Positions 1 to 6,408 of a DNA stretch of 31,046 nt are shown here, piece by piece. The stretch's first letter is position 1, and each line of letters starts with the position of its first letter. Origin of the DNA: a virus. The notes below the pieces were generated by a model. The model made no database searches and was not told where the DNA came from. It saw only the letters and a list, made by a program, of their open reading frames with translations. Position numbers and translations under genes: made by a program. Location of the stretch: the IMG/VR virus record IMGVR_UViG_3300021139_000080, positions 1 to 31,046 of that record; one strand, written 5' to 3'.

Positions 1-2
1 GG

Positions 3-113
3 GTCAAACAAACAAAGCATTATCAGCCATTGTTTAGCGAAAGAAATGGTTATACCAATGTTTACAAGTGTTTTGGTTTAACTTTTAAATTTTTAAAGGT
101 ACAAGAGAAATGA
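3..113 (+). CDS. 3' end of an upstream CDS (partial, product unknown)
   Basis: From base 3 one frame stays open for 36 codons and stops with a TGA at 111-113. That stop lies inside an ATGA shared with the next start at 110. ATGA and TAATG overlaps are the rule in this operon, so this frame is the most likely tail of the preceding gene. The visible end is rich in aromatic and basic residues (it ends FKFLKVQEK) and shows no recognisable motif. The frame starting at base 1 also reads 26 codons, to a TAA at 79-81, and cannot be fully excluded. Function is unknown because the body of the gene lies outside the window. Confidence 0.45.
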   Translation, partial: VKQTKHYQPLFSERNGYTNVYKCFGLTFKFLKVQEK

Positions 114-484
114 CACCAGCAATGCGTAATGAGAACGCTTCTCATGTAGACTTTGGTTTTCTTCGTGGGATGATTCCGAGCAATCCTTTCTTTATGCCTA
201 GCAACATTGACATGATTGTGGAACGTAAGGGTAAGTTTATCTTCGGTGAGTGGAAGCGTGAAGGTGAACAGATGAAGCTAGGGCAAAAGATTCTATTGAT
301 GTCTTTGGCTAAATACCATACTGTTCTCTTAATTACAGGCTATTCACAAGGAGACGATACAAACATATCTAAAGTGCAAGTTGTTACCTGCAATGGAAAA
401 CTTAATATGATTGGTGAAAACAAGGAAGCATTGATTGAATATTTAAAAGATTGGTATGATGGAGTTGAAAGGAACAAAGTATGA
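110..484 (+). CDS. PD-(D/E)XK-like nuclease, small
   Basis: This 124-residue protein carries what looks like a PD-(D/E)XK nuclease core: Asp34 in NIDMIVE, a beta hairpin, then Glu47-Trp48-Lys49 (the ExK pair), and Gln59-Lys60 in a following helix (GQKILLMSLAK). This is the spacing of the VRR-NUC and Holliday-resolvase-like small phage nucleases, which cut DNA using Mg2+ bound by the D and E residues. The start at 110 is preceded by AAAGG about ten bases upstream; a second ATG at 122 is possible. The gene ends in an ATGA overlap with the next small gene and sits just upstream of the DNA polymerase, which fits a role in replication or recombination. The motif is visible, but the family name and target are inference. 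Confidence 0.45.
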   Translation: MTPAMRNENASHVDFGFLRGMIPSNPFFMPSNIDMIVERKGKFIFGEWKREGEQMKLGQKILLMSLAKYHTVLLITGYSQGDDTNISKVQVVTCNGKLNMIGENKEALIEYLKDWYDGVERNKV

Positions 485-600
485 GTAAGATGGACGGAGG
501 TAAAGGAGATAAGCCAAGACCAATCCCTGACAGAAAAAAGTTCGAGGATAACTGGGATGCTATCTTCAAAAAGAAACCTGCTGAGAAAGAAAAGAAGTGA
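481..600 (+). CDS. 39-residue phage protein with GGKGDKPRP motif
   Basis: This very short ORF starts inside the ATGA overlap with the nuclease gene. It encodes 39 residues with an N-terminal Gly/Lys/Pro/Arg-rich stretch (GGKGDKPRPIPD) and a C-terminal NWDAIFKKK followed by Lys/Glu repeats. From memory, small phage proteins of the pattern GKGDxPRP...NWDxIF occur in many tailed-phage replication modules, and their function is not known to me. The protein is highly charged and probably disordered at both ends, with no signal peptide or membrane segment. The TGA stop overlaps the GTG start of the next gene (GTGA, 597-600). The operon overlaps and the motif support a real gene. Confidence 0.65.
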   Translation: MSKMDGGKGDKPRPIPDRKKFEDNWDAIFKKKPAEKEKK

Positions 601-770
601 GATTCTTTCAGATTGCCTTTACAATCCTTGGAATTATCTTTACAATAAATATTATACAAACTACAGTACAGTATAATATAAAAGATTCTGTTTATGCTTG
701 TGAAGAAGTAACAAAAGCAGACCCTATTGATGTACAAAAGATATGTAACAGAAGATGGAGAAGAAAATGA
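597..770 (+). CDS. Small membrane-anchored protein, GTG start
   Basis: This 57-residue protein is read from a GTG that overlaps the preceding TGA. Residues 3-21 (FFQIAFTILGIIFTINIIQ) form one hydrophobic segment, probably an N-terminal membrane anchor. The rest contains ACEEVTKADPIDVQKIC and a basic tail, NRRWRRK. The two cysteines (Cys35 and Cys50) could pair if the C-terminal part faces the periplasm. The C-terminal motif resembles small phage membrane proteins I have seen elsewhere, but no function is known to me. It ends in an ATGA overlap with the next small exported protein. The GTG start is chosen from the overlap and because it begins just before the hydrophobic segment; there is no strong ribosome site, so translation is probably coupled. 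Confidence 0.6.
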   Translation: MRFFQIAFTILGIIFTINIIQTTVQYNIKDSVYACEEVTKADPIDVQKICNRRWRRK

Positions 771-907
771 GAAATGTTATAACAATGTTATTACTGTGTG
801 TTGCAGTTACAGCACAGGCACAGACAAGCACCACTGTCGTTATGCCTGATGGTACAATGTTGGTTTGCACAACAATCGGTACAATCGTAACCTGCACACA
901 GATTTAA
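767..907 (+). CDS. 46-residue exported small protein
   Basis: This ORF starts in an ATGA overlap and encodes a classical signal peptide: basic N-terminus (MRN), hydrophobic core (VITMLLLCVAV) and a signal-peptidase-like site after TAQAQ. The mature part is only about 27 residues (STTVVMPDGTMLVCTTIGTIVTCTQI). It has two cysteines and beta-type alternation, so it may form a disulfide-bonded hairpin in the periplasm. It ends in a TAATG overlap with the DNA polymerase start. Its role is unknown. Being exported yet encoded next to the polymerase suggests an early function on the host envelope, but that is inference. Confidence 0.6.
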   Translation: MRNVITMLLLCVAVTAQAQTSTTVVMPDGTMLVCTTIGTIVTCTQI

Positions 908-2556
908 TGAAGACTTTAGTTCTCGATATTGAAACTAACTTAGCACACGATACAATCTGGTGCGTGGTTACTTTGCATAGAGAAACTGGAGAAATTAAAG
1001 TCTGGAAAGACAAGGAAGGTTTAAATGAATATCTTAGAAATGCAGATACCATTGTGGGTCATAATCTTATCGCCTTTGATGCCCCTGTTCTTAATCGTGT
1101 TTGGAACACTAAAATCAGGGCTACCCAGTGCGCTGATACTCTCCTGCTTTCTAGGCTTAGCGACTCTAGTCGTGATGGCGGTCATTCATTAGATGCTTGG
1201 GGCAAAACATTAGGCTTTGAAAAGATTGAGTTCAGCGACTTTGACGGTGGCTTAACAGAGGACATGATTACTTACTGTATTCGTGACGTAGAGTTGACGA
1301 GTAAAGTATATGATGTGTTATGGCAAGAGCTGGACAAGAACAAGATTAGCGATGAAGCAATCCAATTAGAATATGATGTTCAAGTAATCTTATCGGAGAT
1401 GGAACGTAATGGATTCAAGCTCGACATACCTTATGCACAGACGCTGCTCTGTGAGATTAAGACAGAGATGGCGAGTATCGAGGAATCGTTACAGGACATC
1501 TTCCCTCCGATTGTTACGGAGCGTGTATCGGAAAAGACTGGCAAAAAACTTAAGGATGACGTGGAGGTCTTTAACGTCGGCAGTAGACAGCAGATTGCGA
1601 AGCGTCTTATATCGAAGGGATGGAAGCCTGAAAAGACTACCGAGAAGGGTCAAGTCATTGTCGATGAAACGACTCTTGAAACCTTGGATATACCTGAAGC
1701 GAAACCTATCGCACGATATTTAATGTTGCAAAAGAGAGCATCACAGTTAGATTCATGGTTAGAAAAACTAGGAGAGGATGGGAGAGTACATGGTAAAGTT
1801 ATTGGTTTTGGTGCTGTCACTGGTAGAGCTACTCATTCTAGCCCTAATATGGCACAAGTCCCTGCGACTAGGGCAACACTTGGAAAAGAGTTTAGGTCGT
1901 GCTGGACGGTTGAAGATGGAAACGTTTTGGTGGGTGTCGACCTTAGTGGTATTGAACTTCGATGCTTTGCTCATTACTTGGATGATAAGGAATACATAAA
2001 TGAAACAGTCAACGGTGATGTCCACGCTAGAAATCAGCAGGCATTTGGGGTTGAATCGAGAGACCTTGCGAAGACTGTCTTGTATGCGACTTTGTACGGA
2101 GCATCCTCAGCCAAGATTGCTAAAGTTATTGGTTGTAGTCAAAAAGACGGAGCCAAGATTATCAGTAATTTCTGTAAAGCAGTGCCATCGTACGAAAGGC
2201 TTAAAGCCAAGGTTGAACGACTTGCTGAAAAGGGAAGGTTACCTGGGCTTTGTGGCTATCAACTTACGGTTCGGTCAGCCCATTCGTCGCTCAATACACT
2301 CCTACAAAGTGCAGGGGCAATCATTGCGAAACAGTGGCTTGTTCAAATCAAAAAGAACCTCCGAGCAGAAAAGATTCCTTACAAGCTGGTAGCATGGATT
2401 CACGACGAGGTACAGATTGAGACCCCAGCAGAATATGGGGACAGAGTAGGTAAAGTGGTCGTTCACTCTGCTGCAGAAGCAGGCGAGATATTGAAGTTCC
2501 GTTGTCCAGTCGGGGCTGAATATGGTGTTGCACAAAACTGGGCAGGCAGCCACTAA
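907..2556 (+). CDS. Family A DNA polymerase with 3'-5' exonuclease domain
   Basis: This 549-residue protein is the replicative polymerase. The N-terminal proofreading domain shows Exo I (Asp7-Ile-Glu9), Exo II (NLIAFDAPVL, Asp58) and Exo III (Tyr123...Asp127). The palm and fingers show motif A DLSGIELR (Asp345, Glu350), motif B with Arg385, Lys389 and Tyr397-Gly398, and motif C His499-Asp500-Glu501. Motif A resembles the T7 gp5 type (DxSGxELR). At 549 residues it is much shorter than T7 gp5 (704), so the thioredoxin-binding insertion is probably absent. The start at 907 is chosen because its ATG overlaps the previous TAA (TAATG) and opens directly on the Exo I strand; a TTG at 865 in frame would add 14 residues overlapping the previous gene. 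No primase or helicase is visible in the window. Confidence 0.97.
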   Translation: MKTLVLDIETNLAHDTIWCVVTLHRETGEIKVWKDKEGLNEYLRNADTIVGHNLIAFDAPVLNRVWNTKIRATQCADTLLLSRLSDSSRDGGHSLDAWGKTLGFEKIEFSDFDGGLTEDMITYCIRDVELTSKVYDVLWQELDKNKISDEAIQLEYDVQVILSEMERNGFKLDIPYAQTLLCEIKTEMASIEESLQDIFPPIVTERVSEKTGKKLKDDVEVFNVGSRQQIAKRLISKGWKPEKTTEKGQVIVDETTLETLDIPEAKPIARYLMLQKRASQLDSWLEKLGEDGRVHGKVIGFGAVTGRATHSSPNMAQVPATRATLGKEFRSCWTVEDGNVLVGVDLSGIELRCFAHYLDDKEYINETVNGDVHARNQQAFGVESRDLAKTVLYATLYGASSAKIAKVIGCSQKDGAKIISNFCKAVPSYERLKAKVERLAEKGRLPGLCGYQLTVRSAHSSLNTLLQSAGAIIAKQWLVQIKKNLRAEKIPYKLVAWIHDEVQIETPAEYGDRVGKVVVHSAAEAGEILKFRCPVGAEYGVAQNWAGSH

Positions 2557-2559
2557 ATG

Positions 2560-2568
2560 TGGTATAAT
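2560..2568 (+). promoter_or_regulatory. Extended -10 promoter candidate upstream of the SSB gene
   Basis: The sequence TGGTATAAT matches the extended -10 element (TGnTATAAT) of sigma70 promoters. It lies in the only clear gap of the replication block, just after the polymerase stop and about 40 bases before the SSB start. No good -35 is present at 17 bases, which extended -10 promoters can tolerate. It would give extra expression of the SSB and exonuclease genes, consistent with high demand for SSB. Confidence 0.4.
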
Positions 2569-2607
2569 AGTAGTTCGCAGTTTAACTAAATTAAAGGAAT
2601 CAAAATT

Positions 2608-3030
2608 ATGAGTACAGGTAAATCAGTAGCAGTACAGGCAGACGTGTTTTGGGCTTGCACACAGACTCCGAACCCAACTTCGGACAAAGAGCAATATACC
2701 ATCAACTTGTCTAACCTTTCAGATAAGGCAGCAGCAGCATTAGAAGAGCTAGGTATCACAGTTCGTACAAACGAAGAGAAGCGTGCAGCAGAAGGCAAAT
2801 ACATTACTTGTAAGAGCAACTACAAGATTGATGCGTTTACTCCTGATGGTGAAGCTATCTCTGCAGATAAGAAGATTGCTAACGGCAGTAAATGTACAGC
2901 AATCGTGTCTTCTTATGAATGGAACTATCGTGGCAAAAAAGGTGTTAGCCCATCTTTGAAGAAGTTGACAATCACTAATCTGATTGAATACAAAGGTGCT
3001 AACGTTGAAGAATTGGACGACGTACTTTAA
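2608..3030 (+). CDS. Single-stranded DNA-binding protein (gp2.5-like)
   Basis: This 140-residue protein has the features of small phage SSBs of the gp2.5/DUF2815 type: a predicted beta-rich OB-type core, the stretch ANGSKCTAIVSSYEWNYRGK followed by GVSPSLKKLTI, and an acidic C-terminal tail (VEELDDVL) of the kind that contacts polymerase and helicase. It would coat ssDNA during replication and recombination. At 140 residues it is shorter than T7 gp2.5 (232). The start at 2608 has an AAAGGA ribosome site and a promoter candidate just upstream. It overlaps the exonuclease gene through TAATG. Its position between polymerase and exonuclease supports the call, although the family match is from memory of conserved patterns. 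Confidence 0.65.
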   Translation: MSTGKSVAVQADVFWACTQTPNPTSDKEQYTINLSNLSDKAAAALEELGITVRTNEEKRAAEGKYITCKSNYKIDAFTPDGEAISADKKIANGSKCTAIVSSYEWNYRGKKGVSPSLKKLTITNLIEYKGANVEELDDVL

Positions 3031-3716
3031 TGGCACACATCCTTATTGATGGCGATATTATCGGATACCGAATCGGTTTTTCTACTGAAGAGGAGAACGA
3101 AAAAATTGTCATCTCTAGGGTTGCAACATTTGTAGAAACTATGCTCTGGGAGGACCTCGAAGCTGAGACCTACCAGGGCTATTTAACTGGCAAAGATAAT
3201 TTCCGTTATGACATCGCAAGAACTGCTCCGTATAAAGGAAATCGCACAGCTCCTAAGCCTAAGCACCTCCAGCTTATTCGAGATTATCTTATCTCGGCTT
3301 GGGACTTCAAAGTCTCCGTCGGGCAAGAAGCAGATGATGAGATTGCGATAGAGCATACAGCACGAAATTACGAAAGTATTATTGCAAGTATTGACAAAGA
3401 TTTTTTACAGCTTCGTGGTAATCACTGGAACTTTGTCAAAAAAGAAATGACGTTTGTAACAGACGAAGAAGCACTTCTTAATTTTTATAGGCAGGTACTA
3501 ACAGGTGACAGAGTTGATAACATCATTGGTCTCAAAGGCATCGGCCCTGTTAAGGCTGACAAAATCCTCGCCCACTGTGAAAGTGCAGCAGACATGTATT
3601 CTGCTTGTGTCGAAGCATACGGTGGCTCAGAAGAACGAGTCATTGAAAACTGCCGACTGCTATGGCTTAGAAGAGAAGCCAACCAGCTCTGGCAACCTCC
3701 CACCGAAGGGTTATAA
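3030..3716 (+). CDS. 5'-3' exonuclease (FEN/T7 gp6 family)
   Basis: This 228-residue protein shows the flap-endonuclease metal site in order: Asp7 and Asp9 (LIDGD), Glu100-Ala-Asp102-Asp103-Glu104, Asp122 and Asp124 (SIDKDF), then Asp160 and Asp163 beside the helix-three-turn-helix DNA-binding element DNIIGLKGIGPVKADKIL. T7 gp6 and related enzymes remove RNA primers and resect ends to allow recombination and concatemer formation, and degrade host DNA. The start shares TAATG with the SSB gene, and the stop abuts the next ATG directly. All expected acidic residues are visible, so an active enzyme is likely. Confidence 0.92.
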   Translation: MAHILIDGDIIGYRIGFSTEEENEKIVISRVATFVETMLWEDLEAETYQGYLTGKDNFRYDIARTAPYKGNRTAPKPKHLQLIRDYLISAWDFKVSVGQEADDEIAIEHTARNYESIIASIDKDFLQLRGNHWNFVKKEMTFVTDEEALLNFYRQVLTGDRVDNIIGLKGIGPVKADKILAHCESAADMYSACVEAYGGSEERVIENCRLLWLRREANQLWQPPTEGL

Positions 3717-4400
3717 ATGATTTTACTACTAAGCAATCACGGTCATCCTGACGAAAGGTTCAACGAATATGTTCAACGAGCTTCTCAATTCTATGCTGAG
3801 CAGTTATTCCCTAAACAGCTCCTCAGACATATCGTTGTGTCTGTTAAGTTTAGTAAGCATTTGGATGCTTTTGGATACACTAGCGTCGAGAAAAGAAATA
3901 GCAAAGGTGCAGCAAGAGAGTTCTTAATTGAACTTCATCCCTACATCACAGGTAAAGAGATTTTAAAAACACTTGCACATGAATTTGTTCATGTCAAGCA
4001 GTACGCATACGAGGAATTAAATGAAGAGCAGACGCAATGGCAAGGTGAACCCTTCGACAGTGATGCAGTGGACTATTACCAACTGCCTTGGGAAATCGAA
4101 GCTCATGGACACGAAATCGGATTATTTACAAATTTCGCTAAAAAGGAATCTCTTTGGAATGTCCTTGAAAATGTCTACAATCCTGACACCCCTGTCGAAC
4201 CTGTTCCGCTAGGATGGAAAAATGAAAACCAGTTCAGCAAAGCAAAAAGGCCGACTGTTGCAACAGCTAGTGAGGGACACCATCTTAAAGCACTTTCCGA
4301 ACTTGGGGGAAAGGGATGTGAGGTCAACATCGATGGGGGCAGGCGGAGAAGACGTGCAGCTATCAGAAGCTGGCTTAAAAAGTTTTCCTTATGGAATTGA
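3717..4400 (+). CDS. HExxH zincin-type metalloprotein (SprT-like)
   Basis: This ORF of 227 residues contains HEFVH at 88-92, the zinc-binding helix of zincin metallopeptidases. PWEIEAHGHEIGLF at 124-137 could supply the third ligand (Glu126 or Glu128). The layout resembles small SprT-like and toxin-type minimal gluzincins found in phages; the substrate is unknown. The last 59 codons overlap the start of the following nuclease gene in another frame. That part, which includes a five-arginine run, looks like an out-of-frame reading of the nuclease gene rather than a folded domain. The functional domain therefore probably ends near residue 160-168, and the ancestral stop may have been lost. The start abuts the exonuclease stop. 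Confidence 0.65.
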   Translation: MILLLSNHGHPDERFNEYVQRASQFYAEQLFPKQLLRHIVVSVKFSKHLDAFGYTSVEKRNSKGAAREFLIELHPYITGKEILKTLAHEFVHVKQYAYEELNEEQTQWQGEPFDSDAVDYYQLPWEIEAHGHEIGLFTNFAKKESLWNVLENVYNPDTPVEPVPLGWKNENQFSKAKRPTVATASEGHHLKALSELGGKGCEVNIDGGRRRRRAAIRSWLKKFSLWN

Positions 4401-4572
4401 ATGTAAGAACTTAGCAAAGATAGCAGTCTATAAGTTTTACGAGCAAGCAACAACACATGGTAGTGCAGAGCCTTTAGTAGTAATCAAACAGAACAGAAGT
4501 AAGCCTTTAGCAATAGTAGATTTAGAACACTTTATTGACCTAGTGAGGAAAGCAAATGAAAAACAGATTTGA
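4222..4572 (+). CDS. PD-(D/E)XK phage endonuclease / Holliday-junction-resolvase-like
   Basis: This 116-residue nuclease has an N-terminal helix KQKGRLLQQLVRDTIL, the segment SMGAGGEDVQLSE with Asp44, and Glu60-Cys-Lys62 (GIECKNLAKI), giving the D...ExK site of the PD-(D/E)XK fold. Proteins with this layout are common in phage replication modules and may cut branched DNA or act as a restriction-like nuclease. The ATG at 4222 lies inside the zincin gene and has AGGA seven bases upstream; the frame is closed by a TAG at 4210-4212, so initiation must be internal. The overlap with the zincin ORF is 179 bases. It overlaps the next gene by 17 bases. The nuclease call is well supported; the exact substrate is inference. 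Confidence 0.8.
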   Translation: MKTSSAKQKGRLLQQLVRDTILKHFPNLGERDVRSTSMGAGGEDVQLSEAGLKSFPYGIECKNLAKIAVYKFYEQATTHGSAEPLVVIKQNRSKPLAIVDLEHFIDLVRKANEKQI

Positions 4573-4915
4573 TTTAGAAAATGACATTATGAATGTCTGG
4601 GCTGTTAAAGACCATCTCGATAAAGTAATTTGGCGTATGATGGACCATCCTGAAAGAATGAATGAAGACCAAGTATGGAATCATTTAGAAGCAGTCAAGA
4701 ATAGTTTTGATTTACACTGCGAAGCTTTGATGGATACTTTCTGCCAAGTATTTCAGCTTAATGAATATGCAACAGACGAAATGAAGCAATTACGTCAGCA
4801 GATGCTTGATGGTTTAACTAAAAAAGCCGATAAAGAAGATGCTGATAAGTTTTGGAAAGAAAAAGGCTTACCTGAGTTTCCTGTCAAATCTAAAAAGACA
4901 GGTAAAACTAAATGA
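4556..4915 (+). CDS. Conserved phage protein, helical, unknown function
   Basis: This 119-residue protein begins RFDLENDIMNVWAVKDHLDKV and is predicted to be almost wholly helical, with many charged residues and a Lys-rich C-terminus (PVKSKKTGKTK). I recall phage proteins starting FDLExDIMxxW of similar length in replication modules, with no assigned function. It overlaps the nuclease by 17 bases and the following exonuclease by ATGA. It has no cysteine clusters, membrane segments or catalytic motif. A small DNA-processing accessory role is possible from context only. Confidence 0.75.
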   Translation: MKNRFDLENDIMNVWAVKDHLDKVIWRMMDHPERMNEDQVWNHLEAVKNSFDLHCEALMDTFCQVFQLNEYATDEMKQLRQQMLDGLTKKADKEDADKFWKEKGLPEFPVKSKKTGKTK

Positions 4916-5649
4916 AAATTTTACTCCTCGACATCGAAACAAGTCCTATGACTGCGTATGTGTGGGGTATTTGGGACCAAAACATTTCCCCTAATCATAT
5001 CATCGATTCATCAGAGATTCTTTGTTGGGCTGCTAAGTGGCTCGGTGAAAAAGAAATCATGTTTGATTCTGTACACAACTCAAAACCTAAGAAGATGCTG
5101 AAGGGAATCTATGACCTCCTCAATGATGCAGACGCAGTCATTCATTATAATGGTACTAAGTTTGACATTCCTACTCTTAACAAGGAATTCTTATTACATA
5201 GTTTTACTCCACCATCGCCTTATAAACAGATTGATTTACTGCGTGTTGCTCGTAGCCAGTTTCGTTTTCCTAGCAACAAATTGGACTACGTTGCTCAGCG
5301 ATTAGGATTAGGTAAAAAGACTGCTCATGCTGGTATGGAGCTTTGGACTAAATGTATGGAAGGTGATGATGAGTCTTGGAAAATTATGGAGAAGTACAAT
5401 AAACAAGACGTTACTTTGCTTGAGAATGTGTATCATCGTATTCTTCCTTGGATTAAACATCATCCTAATTACAATTTATACGCTGATGGTCATGTGTGCC
5501 CTACCTGTGCTTCGACTAAGCTACACAAAAGAGGCACAGCAGTCACAACTACTTCAACGTATCAACGTTATCAGTGCAAAGATTGCGGTACGTGGAGTCA
5601 AGGCACTAAGTCTCTCAAACAGTCTGTTGAAATAAAAAGGATTGTTTAA
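4912..5649 (+). CDS. DnaQ-like 3'-5' exonuclease with C-terminal zinc ribbon
   Basis: This 245-residue protein has the RNase H-fold DEDDy exonuclease motifs: Asp7-Ile-Glu9 (LLLDIETSP), Asp85 in HYNGTKFDIPTLN, and Tyr162...Asp166 (YNKQDV). The C-terminal part has two Cys pairs, CPTC (196-199) and CKDC (222-225), forming a zinc ribbon that probably binds DNA or RNA. It resembles YprB-type and phage predicted 3'-5' exonucleases. Because the polymerase has its own proofreading domain, this enzyme more likely processes nucleic acid ends or recombination intermediates. It shares ATGA with the upstream gene and TAATG with the DUF3310 gene. Confidence 0.88.
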   Translation: MKILLLDIETSPMTAYVWGIWDQNISPNHIIDSSEILCWAAKWLGEKEIMFDSVHNSKPKKMLKGIYDLLNDADAVIHYNGTKFDIPTLNKEFLLHSFTPPSPYKQIDLLRVARSQFRFPSNKLDYVAQRLGLGKKTAHAGMELWTKCMEGDDESWKIMEKYNKQDVTLLENVYHRILPWIKHHPNYNLYADGHVCPTCASTKLHKRGTAVTTTSTYQRYQCKDCGTWSQGTKSLKQSVEIKRIV

Positions 5650-6038
5650 TGAATGAATGCCTTTATCATAAGAGGATTTATCATACTTTTTGTCAAGACT
5701 GCATGCTATTAAAAATGGAAAATAATAAAAGTAAATACGAAACTATCTATGGAGCAGGACCTGCTGACTCTTACTATCCTCCAAACTCCTATGCTTCAAT
5801 TCCTGAAGGAGTAGAATTTAAAGACATGGTAAATTCTCCAAGTCACTACACTCAAGGTAACATTGAATGTATTGAAGCTATTGCTGAAGTAGTAAAACAT
5901 CTTGATGGCATGGAAGCAATGTGCACAGGTAATGCAATCAAGTATCTCTGGCGTTGGAAACACAAGAATGGAACTGAAGATTTAAAAAAAGCTGTATGGT
6001 ACATTCAAAGGATGATTGATGAGTTTGACACTAACTGA
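5649..6038 (+). CDS. DUF3310 domain protein
   Basis: This 129-residue protein carries the DUF3310 signature in its C-terminal half: NSPSHYTQGNIECIEAI, then CTGNAIKYLWRWKHKNG and EDLKKAVWYI. DUF3310 proteins are widespread in phage replication and nucleotide-metabolism modules; I believe T7 gp1.7, a nucleotide kinase, belongs to or near this family, but activity cannot be inferred for this short form. The first 18 residues hold Cys4, His7, Cys15 and Cys18, a possible small zinc site not usual in the bare domain. It overlaps the exonuclease stop by TAATG and overlaps the next small gene by 20 bases. Confidence 0.85.
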   Translation: MNECLYHKRIYHTFCQDCMLLKMENNKSKYETIYGAGPADSYYPPNSYASIPEGVEFKDMVNSPSHYTQGNIECIEAIAEVVKHLDGMEAMCTGNAIKYLWRWKHKNGTEDLKKAVWYIQRMIDEFDTN

Positions 6039-6186
6039 TATAATATATCGTCTTAAGCAGTTAGATGAGATGGATGTCACAGATATTCTTGGTTTAACTA
6101 CCGAGGATATCTGTGAAAGATTCTTAGATGTAATAGAAGAAAAAGCAGATGTATTAGAACAACTACTAAAGGACGATGATGAGTGA
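6019..6186 (+). CDS. Small acidic helical protein (55 residues)
   Basis: This ORF runs in another frame from the end of the DUF3310 gene. It encodes 55 residues: MSLTDIIYRLKQLDEMD, then DVTDILGLTTEDICERFLDV, then an acidic helix ending LLKDDDE. I recall similar 45-55-residue phage proteins with LKQLDEMDVxDLLxIxxEDIxxRF next to DUF3310 genes, with unknown function. It is strongly acidic, with no membrane segment. It overlaps the preceding gene by 20 bases and the next by a few, in keeping with the operon. Confidence 0.7.
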   Translation: MSLTLTDIIYRLKQLDEMDVTDILGLTTEDICERFLDVIEEKADVLEQLLKDDDE

Positions 6187-6400
6187 AAAAAAACCATTAC
6201 ACGATATGGGACCTCCCATAAAAGACGAGATACCTGGCTTGCGAGACTTCTTCGCTACGTCAGTGCTTTCAGGAGCAATCTCAGCAGCAGGTGTGCCTGC
6301 CAGCGATGATGATGAATATTGTAATTTTATGGCAGAGTTTTGTTATAAAATGGCAGATGCAATGATGGTAGAAAAGTATAAGAAAAACACAAGACATTAA
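6179..6400 (+). CDS. Small phage protein with LRDFFA motif
   Basis: This 73-residue protein begins SEKKPLHDMGPPIK, followed by LRDFFATSVLSGAISAAG and a C-terminal helix with YKMADAMMVEKYKKN. Phage and prophage proteins with LRDYFA near the start and a MADAML helix near the end are common; no function is established to my knowledge. Two ATGs occur in tandem (6176 and 6179). The AGGA at 6170-6173 is better spaced for 6179, so that one is chosen. It lies eight bases upstream of the ribonucleotide reductase gene. Confidence 0.7.
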   Translation: MSEKKPLHDMGPPIKDEIPGLRDFFATSVLSGAISAAGVPASDDDEYCNFMAEFCYKMADAMMVEKYKKNTRH

Positions 6401-6408
6401 GGATATAA

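Noticed and set aside
672-677. TATAAT upstream of the polymerase as a promoter
   Set aside because: It is inside the coding region of the small membrane protein and has no usable -35; the local DNA is simply AT-rich.
865-906. In-frame TTG extension of the DNA polymerase by 14 residues
   Set aside because: It overlaps the small exported-protein gene by 43 bases; the ATG at 907 forms the usual TAATG overlap and begins right at the Exo I strand.
1409-2392. Several ORFs of 70-130 codons in other frames inside the polymerase gene
   Set aside because: They have no motifs, skewed composition (runs of Leu/Arg/Ser) and lie wholly within a gene with complete polymerase motifs.
4200-4230. Programmed frameshift joining the zincin and the nuclease
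   Set aside because: A TAG at 4210-4212 closes the nuclease frame just upstream and a good ribosome site precedes the ATG at 4222, so internal initiation explains it more simply.
6025-6044. TTGACA followed by TATAAT upstream of the 73-residue gene and the reductase
   Set aside because: The spacer is only eight bases, far too short for a sigma70 promoter. The extended -10 alone is possible, but it falls in coding overlap.
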